From NCBI RefSeq assembly GCF_001577835.2, contig NC_029520.1:52573483-52637482 (forward strand): a stretch of DNA of 64,000 nt, in the 5' to 3' direction. The notes beneath the pieces were generated by a model. That model had not been told where the DNA came from. It did no database searches and saw only the letters and a program-made list of their open reading frames with translations. Source of the DNA: Coturnix japonica. Lineage: Eukaryota; Chordata; Aves; Galliformes; Phasianidae. Below, one piece after another: positions 1 to 11,500 of the stretch. The translations under genes were made by a program, and so were the position numbers. The first letter of the stretch is position 1. Each line of letters opens with the position of its first letter.

Positions 1-1899
1 CACAACGTTCCTGTACTGCCGATGGGCAGAGGGAGGTATAACATGGATGCAGCAACAGCCCTGCAGAGCCTGAATGCCTTTGGGGTAGCAGCACCTGGCT
101 TTAGGATGGATGCACCACAAGAGCTGGGGGGTATTTCCCTTCCTGTTAAACCTGTTGGAGAACAAAGCAAATCCCAGCAGCCAGCAAAAGCAGCATCTGC
201 TTGTGCCATGTATCCAACCTTGAGCGCTGTAGGGACATACAAAGGCCTAGAAAATTGCAGCTGCTAGAATTAGTGCAGTACCCAAGCACAAACCAGGCAG
301 GGAAACCCACGGGACAGCAAAGCCACAAGCTCCAAAATAGCTCATGCTAAAGAAAGTGAGGCTCTGCCACTGCTCCCAGCACCACCCTCCTCCAATGCCA
401 TGCAGCAGGCACCAGTGACATCAGCACTGGACAAAGCCCTCCCAAAGCAGCCTCAGCCACGAGCCAGCCCTGCCAAAGCCTGCACAAGCCAAAGGCAGAA
501 TGTCTGCAGCAGCAAAACGCCAGGAGGGCATTTAAAGTTTAATGCTCTTTCTGACACGCTTGGCTGAACGCGGGGTATTCCAGAACCTGGAGCTGCAGGA
601 CTGCCCGTCTCAGCTATGCTGGGTGACAATGGCAGCATGTGTGTGCACTGCTGGGATAGGGCTGGGGTCAGCACAAATTCCCCATGTCTGCATCAGGGCT
701 TGGAAAGGGCCATGTTGGGCAGGGAAGGGACAGCCACCAAGGACAGCTCCAGGGAGGTGCCCAAGGTGCCCCAACCCCATAACGCAAGGAACGCGGAGAT
801 GTGGCACTTAGGGAGATGGTGGGGATGGGCTGGGGTCAGAATTGGGGACCATGGAGGTCTTTTCCAACTGGGGTGATTCTACAGCTCACATCCCTGCTGC
901 CACGTTGTCCCCGCAGTGCTGCTCCATGTTAGCTGCTCGCTGACACGACACAAGGGGCAAGCAGGCAGAGTGCCCAGGAATGCCAGGAATTGCTGCAAGC
1001 GCTGCAGGATGGCGTGAGAAGAGGAACCGGGGATGGCCCAGCAGCGCTGTGAGGATCTGCACGGCCCCACCGGACCGCAGCGATAATCCCCAGCAGCTCA
1101 CACAAAGCCAGCAGCAGCACGTGCACCTCCTTGGTGCTGGGATGTGGGGATGCTCCCCCCCGGCCCCGAGCATTCAGCCCCAGTACAAAAGGCAGCACGT
1201 GGCCACGCCAACTCCCCGCCGCTTCGCAGACAAAACGCTCCCCCAGAGCCTCCCCATGAAATAAAGCCCAGGAACAAAGCAGCACACCCAGGGGCAGGTG
1301 CACATCTCTGCAGCAGAAAATAGGAACAGCCCAAGCTTGCGGGAAGCCGGCTTGTAGGAGGGGTGGGGTGAGCAAACCCCATACTTGGAGGGCTCTCAGC
1401 ACAGGCTCAACACCCTGATGCTTCCATCTATGAGGACACAATCACAGCGTAAAGTCAATTTGCAAAGCACAGAGCAGCTGGGGGATCTGTGAGCCAGCAG
1501 GATGCTGAGGCCCCAAAGGAGGAAGGAGCCATTTCCTACCAACAACTGCGTGGGGACACCAGGAAATAGGGATGGAGGTGGCTCAGGTGGCCACCATGGA
1601 ATCTGATGACATTCTGAACATGGTGCCGTGCACTCCCACCACAGCTGTTGTTCCCAGCAGCTTAAGTCACCCATGGCAGTGGGTTGGAACTGAGTGGGCT
1701 TTAAGGTCTCTTCCAACCCAACCATCCTGCGGTTCTTTGAAATCAAAAGCTCAAGGCCTGGCTTTAGGTCCCTATTACCCTCCAAGAACCCAAGGAAGTG
1801 GGCCCTTCCAACCCAACCATTCCATAACTCCATGAAACACGTTCTTATCACACGCACAGCAGGGACCACAACCACACAGTAACACAACCCCAGCCTTAC
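1..1899 (-). other. NIN: NIN intron (partial)
   Basis: This stretch lies downstream of the first NIN coding exon on the minus strand and should be intron. I looked for the next NIN exon (continuing the first EF-hand region) and did not find it, so it probably lies beyond position 1. The only recognisable content is two weak CR1-like 3' ends (about 800-890 and 1660-1840). Open frames here lack family similarity. Confidence 0.6.
1660..1840 (+). mobile_element. CR1 3'-end fragments (two, degenerate)
   Basis: Two CR1-like tails, each with a CTTCCAACCCAACCAT core, lie about 110 bp apart in the NIN intron just downstream of the coding exon. Both are diverged and lack a clean terminal octamer. Confidence 0.5.
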
Positions 1900-2082
1900 C
1901 CTGCCTAGGAGGTTGCCCTGGAGCAGGGTCTGCTGCAGCGCCGGGGCCACCTCCTCCAGGTGCAGCACATGGCACAGGTCAGTGAGCTCCTCCTGCCCCA
2001 GGGACCCTGTGCCTGTGCTGTCGAAGCTGTCGAAGAGCTCCTTGAGTCGGGCTTCATACTGGTCCTGCTCAGCTTCATCCAT
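1900..2082 (-). CDS. NIN: Ninein, first coding exon (N-terminus)
   Basis: Ninein anchors microtubule minus ends at the centrosome, chiefly at the subdistal appendages of the mother centriole. This exon encodes the first 61 residues and ends in LLGR before a GTAAGG donor. The peptide contains ARLKELFDSFDSTGTGSLGQ, nearly identical to the start of human ninein as I recall it, including the first EF-hand-like helix-loop-helix. The ATG at 2082-2080 is chosen because it matches the mammalian start (MDE.EQDQ); an acceptor AG lies just upstream, so bases 2083-2103 are 5' UTR in the same exon. The rest of the gene (EF-hands, long coiled coil) lies to the left of the window. No break is seen in this exon. 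Confidence 0.93.
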
Positions 2083-3539
2083 CCCATAGCCTGCCACACT
2101 CACCTGCAGGGAGAAATACAGAGGTGAGGATTCCCATGGCACAGCACAAAGAAAACCCCAAGGGCTGATACGGAGGCAGCTTTGCTCCATGGTGCATAGT
2201 ATTTGCATCCGTGTTTGCTTGCATTAAGCCACCCCAGTAGCCTCCTGGGTGAAGCCAGGAGCAACGCACTGCAAAGGCTCAGTGAGAAAAACACACTGAT
2301 GATCTGGGGGACTTTGCACCTTGCTGGGTGACTTGCAATTATATATGGCCACTACACGGGGGCCTGCACCCCAAAAATCCACAGCGCTCCCATCATCCAG
2401 TCATGAGCTTCCCTCTGCACATGGATCTCACTGCACACAGGGGCTCAGCATACAACCCAAAGCAGCACTTCTGTTATTGGCATGTGCTCAGGGGACACAT
2501 CCATGCTGGGTCACTGCCCTGCCCATATCATAGTGCTGTGCTGCAGGGACCCGAGATCAAACCCTGCCTGGAGCACTGAGCACAGGACATTGGGAGGTGG
2601 CAGTGCTGGGATTTGGAATGTGGAGCATCCCAACCCCAGGATCTGTTTTGGGAGAGGGAGCGGGGAGAGAAATTTCCTGTCCAAAGTGAGGACTTGGCTG
2701 GCACCCTTTGATTCTGGCTGTGGGGTTTCCCTCCTGGTTCAGGAGGTCAGCAGCAGAACCGATGCCATAACACAACACAGGGTCACGCCAGGAGCACACT
2801 ACAGGGCTGTACCTGAGATGCAGCCCCATTCCTGCCCACACAGGGGCCTCCAGGGATCTGGGAATTAGGAAACCCACAGGACAGACACAGCAGCTCAGTC
2901 CCTGATGCACAGCCACAGCACATCTGCATCCAACCTGGGGTGCAGAGGAGGAGCCAGCACCTGAAACCCCAAATGCCTGCGAGCAGAGAGAAGGCAGCAA
3001 ACTGGTTCCCTACTTCTCACCCAACAATCCTGTTTCCCACCTGCACCCAGGGCTCAGCACACGCTGGGCACCAGCAGCACAGTCTGCATGGCAGCCCCAT
3101 GCTCACAGCACACCTGCAGTGCCTCCAGCCAAAGGATCTTCCCAGGCACTTCTGAGCCTTGAACCTTTGGGGCTGGTCACCTCCTGCCCCCCACAGACCA
3201 TCCCTGCCTTTACATCCACACCCCAAAATCCAGTTCCCCCAGCTGGACAGCACACAGAGCCAAGTGCCACCTCCCAGTGAAGCCCCCCCACTACTAAACC
3301 AACCCTGGTGAGCCCAGGGATGCTGAGGGAGGAGGGATGGAAGCCTATAAACCCAGGAATGAAGCCACAATGCCACAGAGCAGCACAGCATGGAGGGACG
3401 GCCAGAGCATGCCGGGTTATAAACACAGACAGACACGGACACCCCCATGCAGCCAAGGGGGGACTGAAAATTTCCCAGCCTTGAATGAACAAATGAACAA
3501 AGGAAGGACTAAGGCACAGGACATCCCCCTCCCTCCTAC

Positions 3540-3640
3540 CTGCAGGCAGTCACCGCCGCGGCCCCGCACGCATCCCGCACAACCTCCATCTTAGGCAGCC
3601 GCCGTGCAAGGTGACCCAAGATGCCTGAATTATTCAGCAC
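3540..3640 (-). promoter_or_regulatory. NIN: Possible alternative NIN first exon with upstream ORF
   Basis: A CpG-containing patch in the NIN first intron carries, on the minus strand, a good donor (CTGCAG|GTAGGA at 3540/3539). Just before it lies an ATG in good Kozak context (AAGATGG, near 3590). If spliced to the acceptor at 2103, this frame runs 17 codons and then stops immediately inside the coding exon, which would make it an upstream ORF rather than a new N-terminus. This is inferred from splice signals alone; mammalian NIN is known to have several 5' variants. Confidence 0.25.
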
Positions 3641-5344
3641 CGCTTCAGGGAGAAGGATCCAACCCAACCCCACGCCTTCCTCCTACCGCCGGGCTGGGAG
3701 GCACCGGCACAGCCATCCCACCGCCGTGCGGATAATGGGGTCAGCTGAGCCCCAGCTGCCGGCCGGGGGCACGGAGGGGAACCGGAGCACAAAGCCCGGC
3801 TGAGAGCACGCAGCCTTTCAGCTCCAGATGGGGCAGCAGCTGAGGTGCTGGGAGTGGTGGGATTGGGGAGGGGGCAGCAGCTGGGCCGGGCTGCCCCATC
3901 CCCCACCCCTCTGAGAGGGGCTCAGCTCTAATGGGGTCGCTTTGTTTGGGTTGGTTAAATCCTCCAAAACGACAAACTTGGGCAGAGTGGGCAGCTTTAG
4001 GAGAGCTGCACTTATTGTTATCATTGTTATTTCTACCGCTCCTATGGCGAGCCTTAGGCAGCAAAGCACTTGGGATGGTGAGATAAGGAATTCCCCAGCA
4101 TTTCTCTCCTCCCTTCCCACCCACCCCCTTCAAGGAGCACAGCACAGAGGCTGACAATGCCATTCCCAGCTCAGTTAACCCCAGCAATACAGGCTAACGT
4201 GGTAATTTAGAACCTCAAGCCAGTCCCAGTCCCCAAGCTTTAGCTTTGGAGCCGCACATGGTCAACCCATGGATGGCACACGGCAGCTGGCACAGCACCT
4301 GCTTATCAAAGCAAAGAGTGGAAGCAAGGAGCCTCTCCCAGTGCTGTTCCACTGGTGCTTTACCTGCACCCCTCAATTCAGGCTGCATTGCTGATGGCAT
4401 CTCTGTGCACCCAAACCAAGTCACTGCTGCGACCCAATCGAGCCCTGGCATCCAGCAGAGCTTGGCCACTCGCTGGAGCTCCATCACATGGCCATGGCCA
4501 GAACATCATCCGCTGCAGGACAAGGCCAATGTCACCTTGTGCTGAGCGAGGCTGGGACCCAAGCATGGCACAGCATTTTGTTCCAAGGTGCCACTGACCC
4601 TGGAGCTCTTCTGGAAGGTCAGCTGTCTCACTGAGCTTATCATCATCATCATCTGCTCCTAACGAAGCATCTCACACACAGCACAGCTGGGGCTGAGCTG
4701 ACACCATCCCCTGCTCACACCACAGACCCCTGTTCTGCCTCTTTGGGGGGCTATTTCTGAGCTTAACCACCAGCCATCCCTTGGTTGACCAATAACCAAA
4801 GGCCAATGGAAAAAAGCCAACAAGAAGAAGAGCACCCAGAAGGACAACACAGCACCCAACCATCACAGCACACCCACCAAAAGCCAACCCTACAGCTGGC
4901 ATTTCCTCCACCCCATTGAACACAATGATTTCTGCAGCCCCTCAGTGCCACCCCCCCCAAAACACAGCCAGCCCCTCCAGAAGTGGCAGAAAGAGGGGAT
5001 GCTGTTAACCAGCCTGCAGATTAGCAGGGAAACGATGACAAATAAAGCACTATAAATTTATGTAAAGAGCTTCAAAGCAGCACGGAGGTTTGAATATTCA
5101 CGGCACCTCGGGATTTGCATTGTAATGGGCCCTTTCAATAAGGGGCCTCGCGTCAATAAGGAAAAACAATGCTCCCATCTGCTGGGGTTCTGCGATGGGG
5201 CTGAGCCCCACAACATGGGGAACCCCCATTGGGATGAAACCCAGAGCGTGGGCACTGAGACCATACAGCCAACGGCCACGGAGTTGTGGAATAGTGAGAG
5301 TAGGATGGAACTCATAAGGGTTGTGGGGTCTGGAAGCACATAGG

Positions 5345-5540
5345 GCCACCCAAAATCCAAACCCTGTCATTGTATGATGACAGAGCAGCCCAAGTTGGAA
5401 GGGCTCTGTAAGGACGTTGGGGTCAGCTCCTGGCTCCACACGAGGCCACCCAAAATCCAAACTCGAGTAATGATAGAATCACAGAACAACCCCAATAGGA
5501 AGGGAGCCATGAGGACATGGGGACCAACACCCGACTGATG
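5345..5540 (-). repeat. Tandemly duplicated unit with CR1 3' ends
   Basis: A roughly 100-bp unit beginning CCACCCAAAATCCAAA occurs twice, at about 5346 and 5446. Each copy is followed by a CR1-like 3' end in minus orientation (ATGATAGAATCACAGA in the second copy). The two copies have diverged by substitutions and small indels, so the duplication is not recent. Confidence 0.6.
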
Positions 5541-5957
5541 CCCCTGAGCTGTGCAGGGCAGCGGGGCCGGAGCCCCGAGGACCCGGCTGGGTGCTGAATC
5601 ACGGCGCCACACTCCGGCACCCCCATGGCAGACACACGGAAGATGCTCCAACACCAACGCATCATCCCAAAGCAACGCACGCTAAAAAGAAACCAACCAA
5701 AGCCTCACCCCCGGCTCCTCGCTCCGACTGACCCTACAGGGCTCTGCTTTCGGCTCTCACCCCCACCCCGCGCTCACCCACCGGCTGCCGTCTGGGGACT
5801 TCACCAATGGCAAATGGAGCGATGTCACCATCCCAGCCCCCCGTCGGCAGCTCGTAACGTCCTTCAGCCCGACCGGAACGACACGAACTGCTCCGTTGGG
5901 CGAACCGAAGGAGCTCGGCCCCCCAACCCACCCGCCCCCGGTGCCCCCCGGACTCAC

Positions 5958-6060
5958 CCGGCGCCGTGCCGGTGTCTGCAGACGCGGCGGAGCTGAGCGG
6001 AACGGAGCTGTGCGGAAAACCGGAGGCGGCGCCCCGTTCAAATGCGGCCGCGTTTATTGG
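5958..6060 (-). promoter_or_regulatory. NIN: NIN promoter and non-coding exon 1
   Basis: The minus strand shows a GC-rich block with an inverted CCAAT box (CCAATAAACGCGG, 6060 downward) and a strong donor (CCGG|GTGAGTC) at 5958/5957. This fits a CpG-island promoter and a short non-coding first exon, spliced to the acceptor at 2103. The transcription start is not visible; it probably lies between about 6000 and 6040. The ABHD12B promoter lies 2.4 kb away on the other strand. Confidence 0.55.
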
Positions 6061-6129
6061 GCAGCGGCGCGGGGGCGGCCCCGGGGGGGCGGGCGGACGG
6101 AGGCTCTTTGTGGGCCGGGGGAGGGTCGG

Positions 6130-8330
6130 TCCGTGTCCCCACGCGGGGTCCTCGCCGTGCCCCTGTGGGCGGCATCACATCGGTGCCTTGTCCCGACTTG
6201 GGGTTCCCGTGACCCCTCTGTCTTTCGCCCCGAGGAGGCATCACCGTGGGGCCCTGCTGGCCTGCACCCCAGCTCAGGGTCCCCGTGGTCCCCTCTGTCG
6301 CCGAGGTGGCATCACAGCGTCCCCTTGTCCCAAGGACCGGTGCCACACCAGCTGGTGCCAGCCATGTCGCCCCAATATCTGCAGCCCAGGGGCACGTCGG
6401 CTCCCTGCCACCCAGGGTTGGCTGTTCCCCGTGTGTCCCTGCGCTGTGGGTCCCTCAGTGGTGACACAGCACCTATGGGCACCCCCAAAATGCAGCGCCC
6501 TATTAAACCTCTGCAGCCCTCATTGGAGCTGAGCCCACCTCAACCACCAGCCTGTGGGTTCTCTGCTGGCTCGTATGGGGCTGAGCTCACACTGTAGCAT
6601 GCTGTTCGCTTCTCCCTGCATGAACTCTTAAGGAATCCTCTGAGCCCTCTTTGGAGATGAATCTGAAGCTGCTTTCAATACATTTAGAAAAGAAGAGCTT
6701 CAAACCCACAAAATCCTGCGGGATGGCCAAGGGCCTCACTGGCTGCATTGAGGACAGAACCTGCTGCAGCACCAGGAGCAGCCCTGGTCCCCGTGCAGTG
6801 TCACCACGTCCTGTCCCTGCAGTCCCCAGCGCGTGCTGCCTGCTGGGGTCACGGCCCCATGGCCCCGAGTGAGGCTAAAGTTGACAGCAGTGGGGACAGG
6901 GGCTGTGCGGGACAGATGTCAGTGCGAGGGCTTTGTGCTGGGGGTGGGTGGGCTCTGGGGTCTGTTTTGTAACACTTGCCATTTTTCTCCTCAGCTTTCT
7001 TCTGCTCTGACACTTACTGAGGGCTTTTTCTCTTTATTTCCTTTTTATCCTTTCCTTTCTCCCTCCCTTTCCCCATTTGCTGTTTCATCCCTGCTTCAAA
7101 CCCTTTTTTTCACTGCGCATTATGCGGAGCTGGAACCATCTGCTGCTTTGTTTTGTTGGAGCCCGACAAGTGCCAGGACCTTTATCCCTCCCCTCCCCTT
7201 CCACCATGCTGTGCTAATCCACAGTGCTGCCCCAAAATCACTGCCACCACCAAACAAAGCCTCTGCATGGCTGCATGCGTGCAGCAGGGATGGGCAGCAG
7301 GGATGGCATCCCCATGTCCCCACATCCCCATGTCTCCGTGTCCACATGACCCCATGTTCCCAATGTCCCTGTGTCCCCTCTGTGTTACCATGTCACCATG
7401 TCCCTATGTCCCCAAATCCCTGTGTTCTCATATCCTTGTGTCCATATGTCCCACATCCCCATGTCCCCACATCCCCATACCTCCACATGCCCATGTCCCT
7501 GTGTCCCTACATCCTTAAGTCCCCCCATTCCTGTATCCTCACATCCCAACATTCTTATATCCCCATGCCACCATATTTCCACATCCCCATGTCCCCCAAC
7601 TCCCACATCCTCACATCTCTATGTGCCCACTTGTTCCACATTCCTCCCTCCTCACATCCCCATATCCCCCCTTCCCCACATCCTCATGTCCCTATAGCCC
7701 CATATCCCTACATCCCCGTGTCCTCACACTCCATGTCCCCATGTCCCTATATCCCCACATCCCACGTTCCATGTCCCTGTGTCCCCACGTCCCCATCTCC
7801 CTGCCCACCATGACGGCATCCATGGGTGCAAACTCCCCCCTCCGTTTCATGTCTGGCTGCCTGCAGAGCCATCCCGGCACGTTCCCCTTTCCCTGTAGGA
7901 TGAAGCCTTTAACTCTGAGCCCCCCCAGCTGCAGCTGAGCGGTGTGAGCTCACAGGAAGGAACCCAGCGCTGCCGACGCCATCACTGTGACTCAGGCAGC
8001 ACAGCGGATCCGGGCCTGCCCAGCAGGAGCAGGATCCGGCCTCGTGTGTGTCTGTACCAGCCCCGTGCAGGACACCCCACAACAGCAGCACGAGGGGAGC
8101 ACGGCAATGGGTACGAGCCGCCTGGAGCCGCACAGCGCGGCGGACTGAGCCCAAAGCGATGGGTTTTCCTTTATCCTCGCCCCAAAACAATGGCGATGTG
8201 CTCCGGCCGCAGCTCGGTGCCGCCATCCTACGGCCGGACCGACACATTGCCGGTCCCGGTACAGCCCCGTGACGGCTCTTGGTTCTTCCCCCCCCCTTCA
8301 CCCTCCTCCCGCCCCGCCGCTGCTCCAGGC
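6130..8330. other. Spacer between divergent NIN and ABHD12B promoters
   Basis: Between the two CpG-rich promoters there is no recognisable gene. The left part (6.1-6.6 kb) is GC-rich, the middle holds a T-rich pyrimidine tract (about 6970-7110), and 7.3-7.8 kb is a minisatellite. Long open frames here are by-products of the repeat. Confidence 0.6.
7305..7802 (+). repeat. Minisatellite of CATCCCCATGTCCC-type units
   Basis: About 500 bp of degenerate tandem repeat with a period near 10 bp, built from the words CCCCATGTCC, CCCCACATCC and CCCTGTGTCC. The plus strand is almost free of G outside TG. It keeps frames open on both strands (Pro/Ser/His-rich on plus, Gly/His/Asp-rich on minus), but these are artefacts of the repeat. 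Confidence 0.9.
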
Positions 8331-8340
8331 CGCTGCACGT

Positions 8341-8541
8341 GGGAGTTTCCCGCGGAAGTGGGCGTGGCTACGAGCAGGAGCCGGGCTGTGATTGGCGAGC
8401 TCTAGCGGAGGGGGCGTGGTCTCGCACCCGAGAGGCGTGGCTTGTGGGAGGAGCGACGCTGTGAGTGGCGGATGGAGCCGGTGGGCGGGGCTTAGGGGCT
8501 GGAGGCGTGTCCTATTGGCTGGTCGGCAGTCGGACGGCGCG
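8341..8541 (+). promoter_or_regulatory. ABHD12B: ABHD12B CpG-island promoter
   Basis: Just upstream of the ABHD12B start there is an ETS-type site (GCGGAAGTGG, 8352-8361), two inverted CCAAT boxes (ATTGG at 8391 and 8514), several GGCGTGG/GC boxes and a GGGCGGGGC box (8483-8491). There is no TATA box. This is the usual layout of a housekeeping-style CpG-island promoter. The transcription start itself is not visible. Confidence 0.7.
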
Positions 8542-11500
8542 ATGCGGCGGCGCGGCGGCGCGGAAACTGCGGGACGTGGGGACGGCGATGGCGGCGGGAC
8601 GGCGGGGAACAGCAAGGAACGGAGCCGAGGGTGAGTACGTGGATGTGAGGACATGGATGTGAGGACATGGATGTGAGGACACGGGCACGGCCCCGCCTCG
8701 GGGTCACTGTGAGCCACGCAGCGCCCCGTGCCCTGTGGCGTGACCTCGTGTTCGTGGGCTCGTGTCCACTCGTGTCCCCATGGCAGAGCCGCCCCGCTGT
8801 GGCCCCGTGTCCCCGCTCCCCGCTCCCTCCCGCTCCCCATCCCTCGCAGCCGTTCTGCCCTGACCTCCACCCTCGCTTTCCCTTGGCCGGGCTCCACGCC
8901 GTGCCCGTGTCCCGGTGTCACGTTGCCCTGACCCCATCCCGTGTCCTCAGGTCCCTGTGCCGTGTCCCCGTGTCACCCCTTTGCCGTGGCTCTGCCACCG
9001 CTCCGTGCTGCCCCCGGCCCTTCCTGCCCCACCTGCGGGATGTTGTGTAAGCAGGGTGTGAGCTCTCGCCCCTGCACTTGGGCTGCAGCACCCGGTAATT
9101 AGCCCTAACGATGGTGAGCCCCGCTGCTGCGGCACGCAGGGCTCTGCACCCTCTGATGCCCACGGGCCGCATCAAGCTGCCCTTTGCAGCCCTTCTGTGC
9201 CTGAAGCTGTGGTGCCGAATCCCTCCCAGCACAGCCCCACAGTGCTGCCGAGCTCCGCTTTATCGCACAGACACCTCTGCCCCAAATCCCTGCTGGTTGC
9301 CCCATCGCCGTGCACAGGGCACCGTGGTGCTGGGAAGCAGCAGTTTGGCATCCACAACCCTCTTGGGTGCTCGTTTCAAAACTGCTGCAGCTGTGGAGGG
9401 TGTGGGTTTGTCCCCAGTGCCCTGGGGTGAGATGAGGATGTTTGTTGGAGCACCTCCCCTGTGCTGATGGCATCCCTCATCTGCTCTTTGTATGGTTCCA
9501 CTGTAACACTGGGGCTCCCTGAGCCCTTCCCCAGCTCCATCCTTGTCCCCAGCTTTGGGATACTTCTGTCACCTCTGTGCTCTGGGTGTTGTCACAGTGT
9601 TGGTGGCTCACTTGGCAGGTGCCCTGCCCTTCCTGCCCACTCATGTCCCTGTGGGAGGCTGTGGGGGCCCAGGTGGTGGCCTCCGGTGAGGCTGAATCAC
9701 AGCTCTGAGGGCTCAGTTCCATTCCCAGAAACCAAACTTTGGGGGAGCGCTGCCATAAAGCAGCAAGGGAGGAAACAAACCCAATGTGAGACCCTGGTCT
9801 TGGGAGGACAAACACTTGGGTGCAAAGGGGCCGTGCTGACTGTGCTGTGTCCCACAGGGGCTGGCTGGGCTGGTGCCCCCGACTGCGCACCATCCTCCTG
9901 CAGATGCTCCTCATCTACATCTCTGTGCCCTTCCTGGTCCGCCTTTTCCCCGTCATCCTCACCAAGTTTGTCTTCCTAAACTTCAGTGAGTACCCCAGCA
10001 CCGAGAGCGCGCCCTAAGCAGCAGCACACAGGGCACTGTTTATCTGGGGTGCTGCCCTTGTTTTTTGGGGTGGAGGTGTGGGGGGGTTCCCAAAATATGC
10101 GTGGCACGCTCACAGCAGCTCTCCATTGGGCATCCCATGTTTTGCAAGCAACGCTGCTTGTTGCCAGATGTTGCAACACATCTGGATATACAACACAGGA
10201 GGTGGCTGTGCTCCAATGGGGTCGGTCTTCGGGGTGAATTATGTCAGAAAAAGCCAACAAAACAAACCCAACCCAACCAACTAAGAGAGGCACTAAAGCA
10301 GCTGGCTTGGAGGGGTCACAAAGTCAAAGGGTGGTTGAGGTTGGAAGAGGCCACTTGGGATGATCTCCTCCAACCCCTGGTGGTGCCATGTCCTGCAGTG
10401 GCGTTCCCTTTCTTTGTGGACCTGCGGCAGCCAGCACTGCTGCTGAACAACACCATCAGCCTCTACCTGCCCACCGAGCCGGGCGTCACCGTTGGCATCT
10501 GGTGAGCAGGGTGTCCCAGCTCCTTGTCCCCCCTTTGGTGGCTGTGGGTTGGGGATGAGCCGTGTCCATCCCTGCAGGCACATGGTGCCGGGCAGCAGTG
10601 GGACTGAGGCGCAAGGTCGGGAGCAGCGCTGGTTCGAGGAGGCTCTGGCCGACGATCACCCCATCATCATCTACCTGCACGGTAACGGGGGCACCAGGCA
10701 AGTACCCGTGGCTTCCCAACCTGACGGGCAAGTGATGATGTTGTCCCGTGTGATAGCTGGGCACTCCTCTTTTGCTCCCACGGCTTTAGAACTGTCCCTT
10801 GTCCAGCATGACAGTGTCCCCCACCTGGCCCCATCCTGCTACAGGGGGAAGGCACCCTCAGTTTTATCCTTGCTGTATCCTCTGTTTCCCCACTAGGGCT
10901 GCACGCCACCGGATCCAGTTCATGAAGGTAAGTGGGGGCTGGGACCTGCCTAGTGCATGGGAGGTGACATGGGGACACCTTAATGAATGCTGTGCCATGT
11001 CCACCAGCTGATGGGGGCTGCCGGCTTCCACATCCTGGCTCTAGACTACAGAGGTATGACCACCCCCCACCTCTCACCCTGGGGTCTGTCCCATCTGGGT
11101 GGTGATGTTGGAACGTGTCCCTGCAGGCTATGGGGACTCCACTGGGCACCCCTCGGAGAGCGGCTTCACCACGGACGTCTTGGCGCTGTACGACTGGGCC
11201 AAAGCACGCAGTGGGAACAGCTCCATCATCTTCTGGGGACACTCCTTGGGGACTGGGTAGGTGTGGGGCCAGGTGGGGGTGTGCTGTATGGCTCCTCCCC
11301 CACCCCCTACCTTATTACCACCTCCTTTGTTGTAGGATTGCAACCAACGCAGCCAGAAAGCTGCAGGAGGAGAGAGGTAACGCCACATTTTGGACAGCAG
11401 ACTTTGGGGGGCTGCATCACTATCCTCAAGTATCATCAAGTGGGGAACAGCTGTCAGTCCCTGTCCTCCTTCTGGGGTCGGGTATGTCCCATCTGACTCC

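Larger units (their letters stand above)
2104..5957 (-). other. NIN: NIN first intron
   Basis: The 3.85 kb between the probable non-coding first exon and the first coding exon of NIN. It holds a duplicated CR1-bearing unit (5345-5540) and a small GC-rich patch near 3.54-3.75 kb that might be an alternative first exon. No other coding signal was recognised. Confidence 0.55.

Noticed and set aside
6833-7813. 326-codon open frame on the plus strand, rich in Pro, Ser and His
   Set aside because: More than half is translation of the 10-bp minisatellite, which lacks stops because of its composition; no domain, splice or promoter context.
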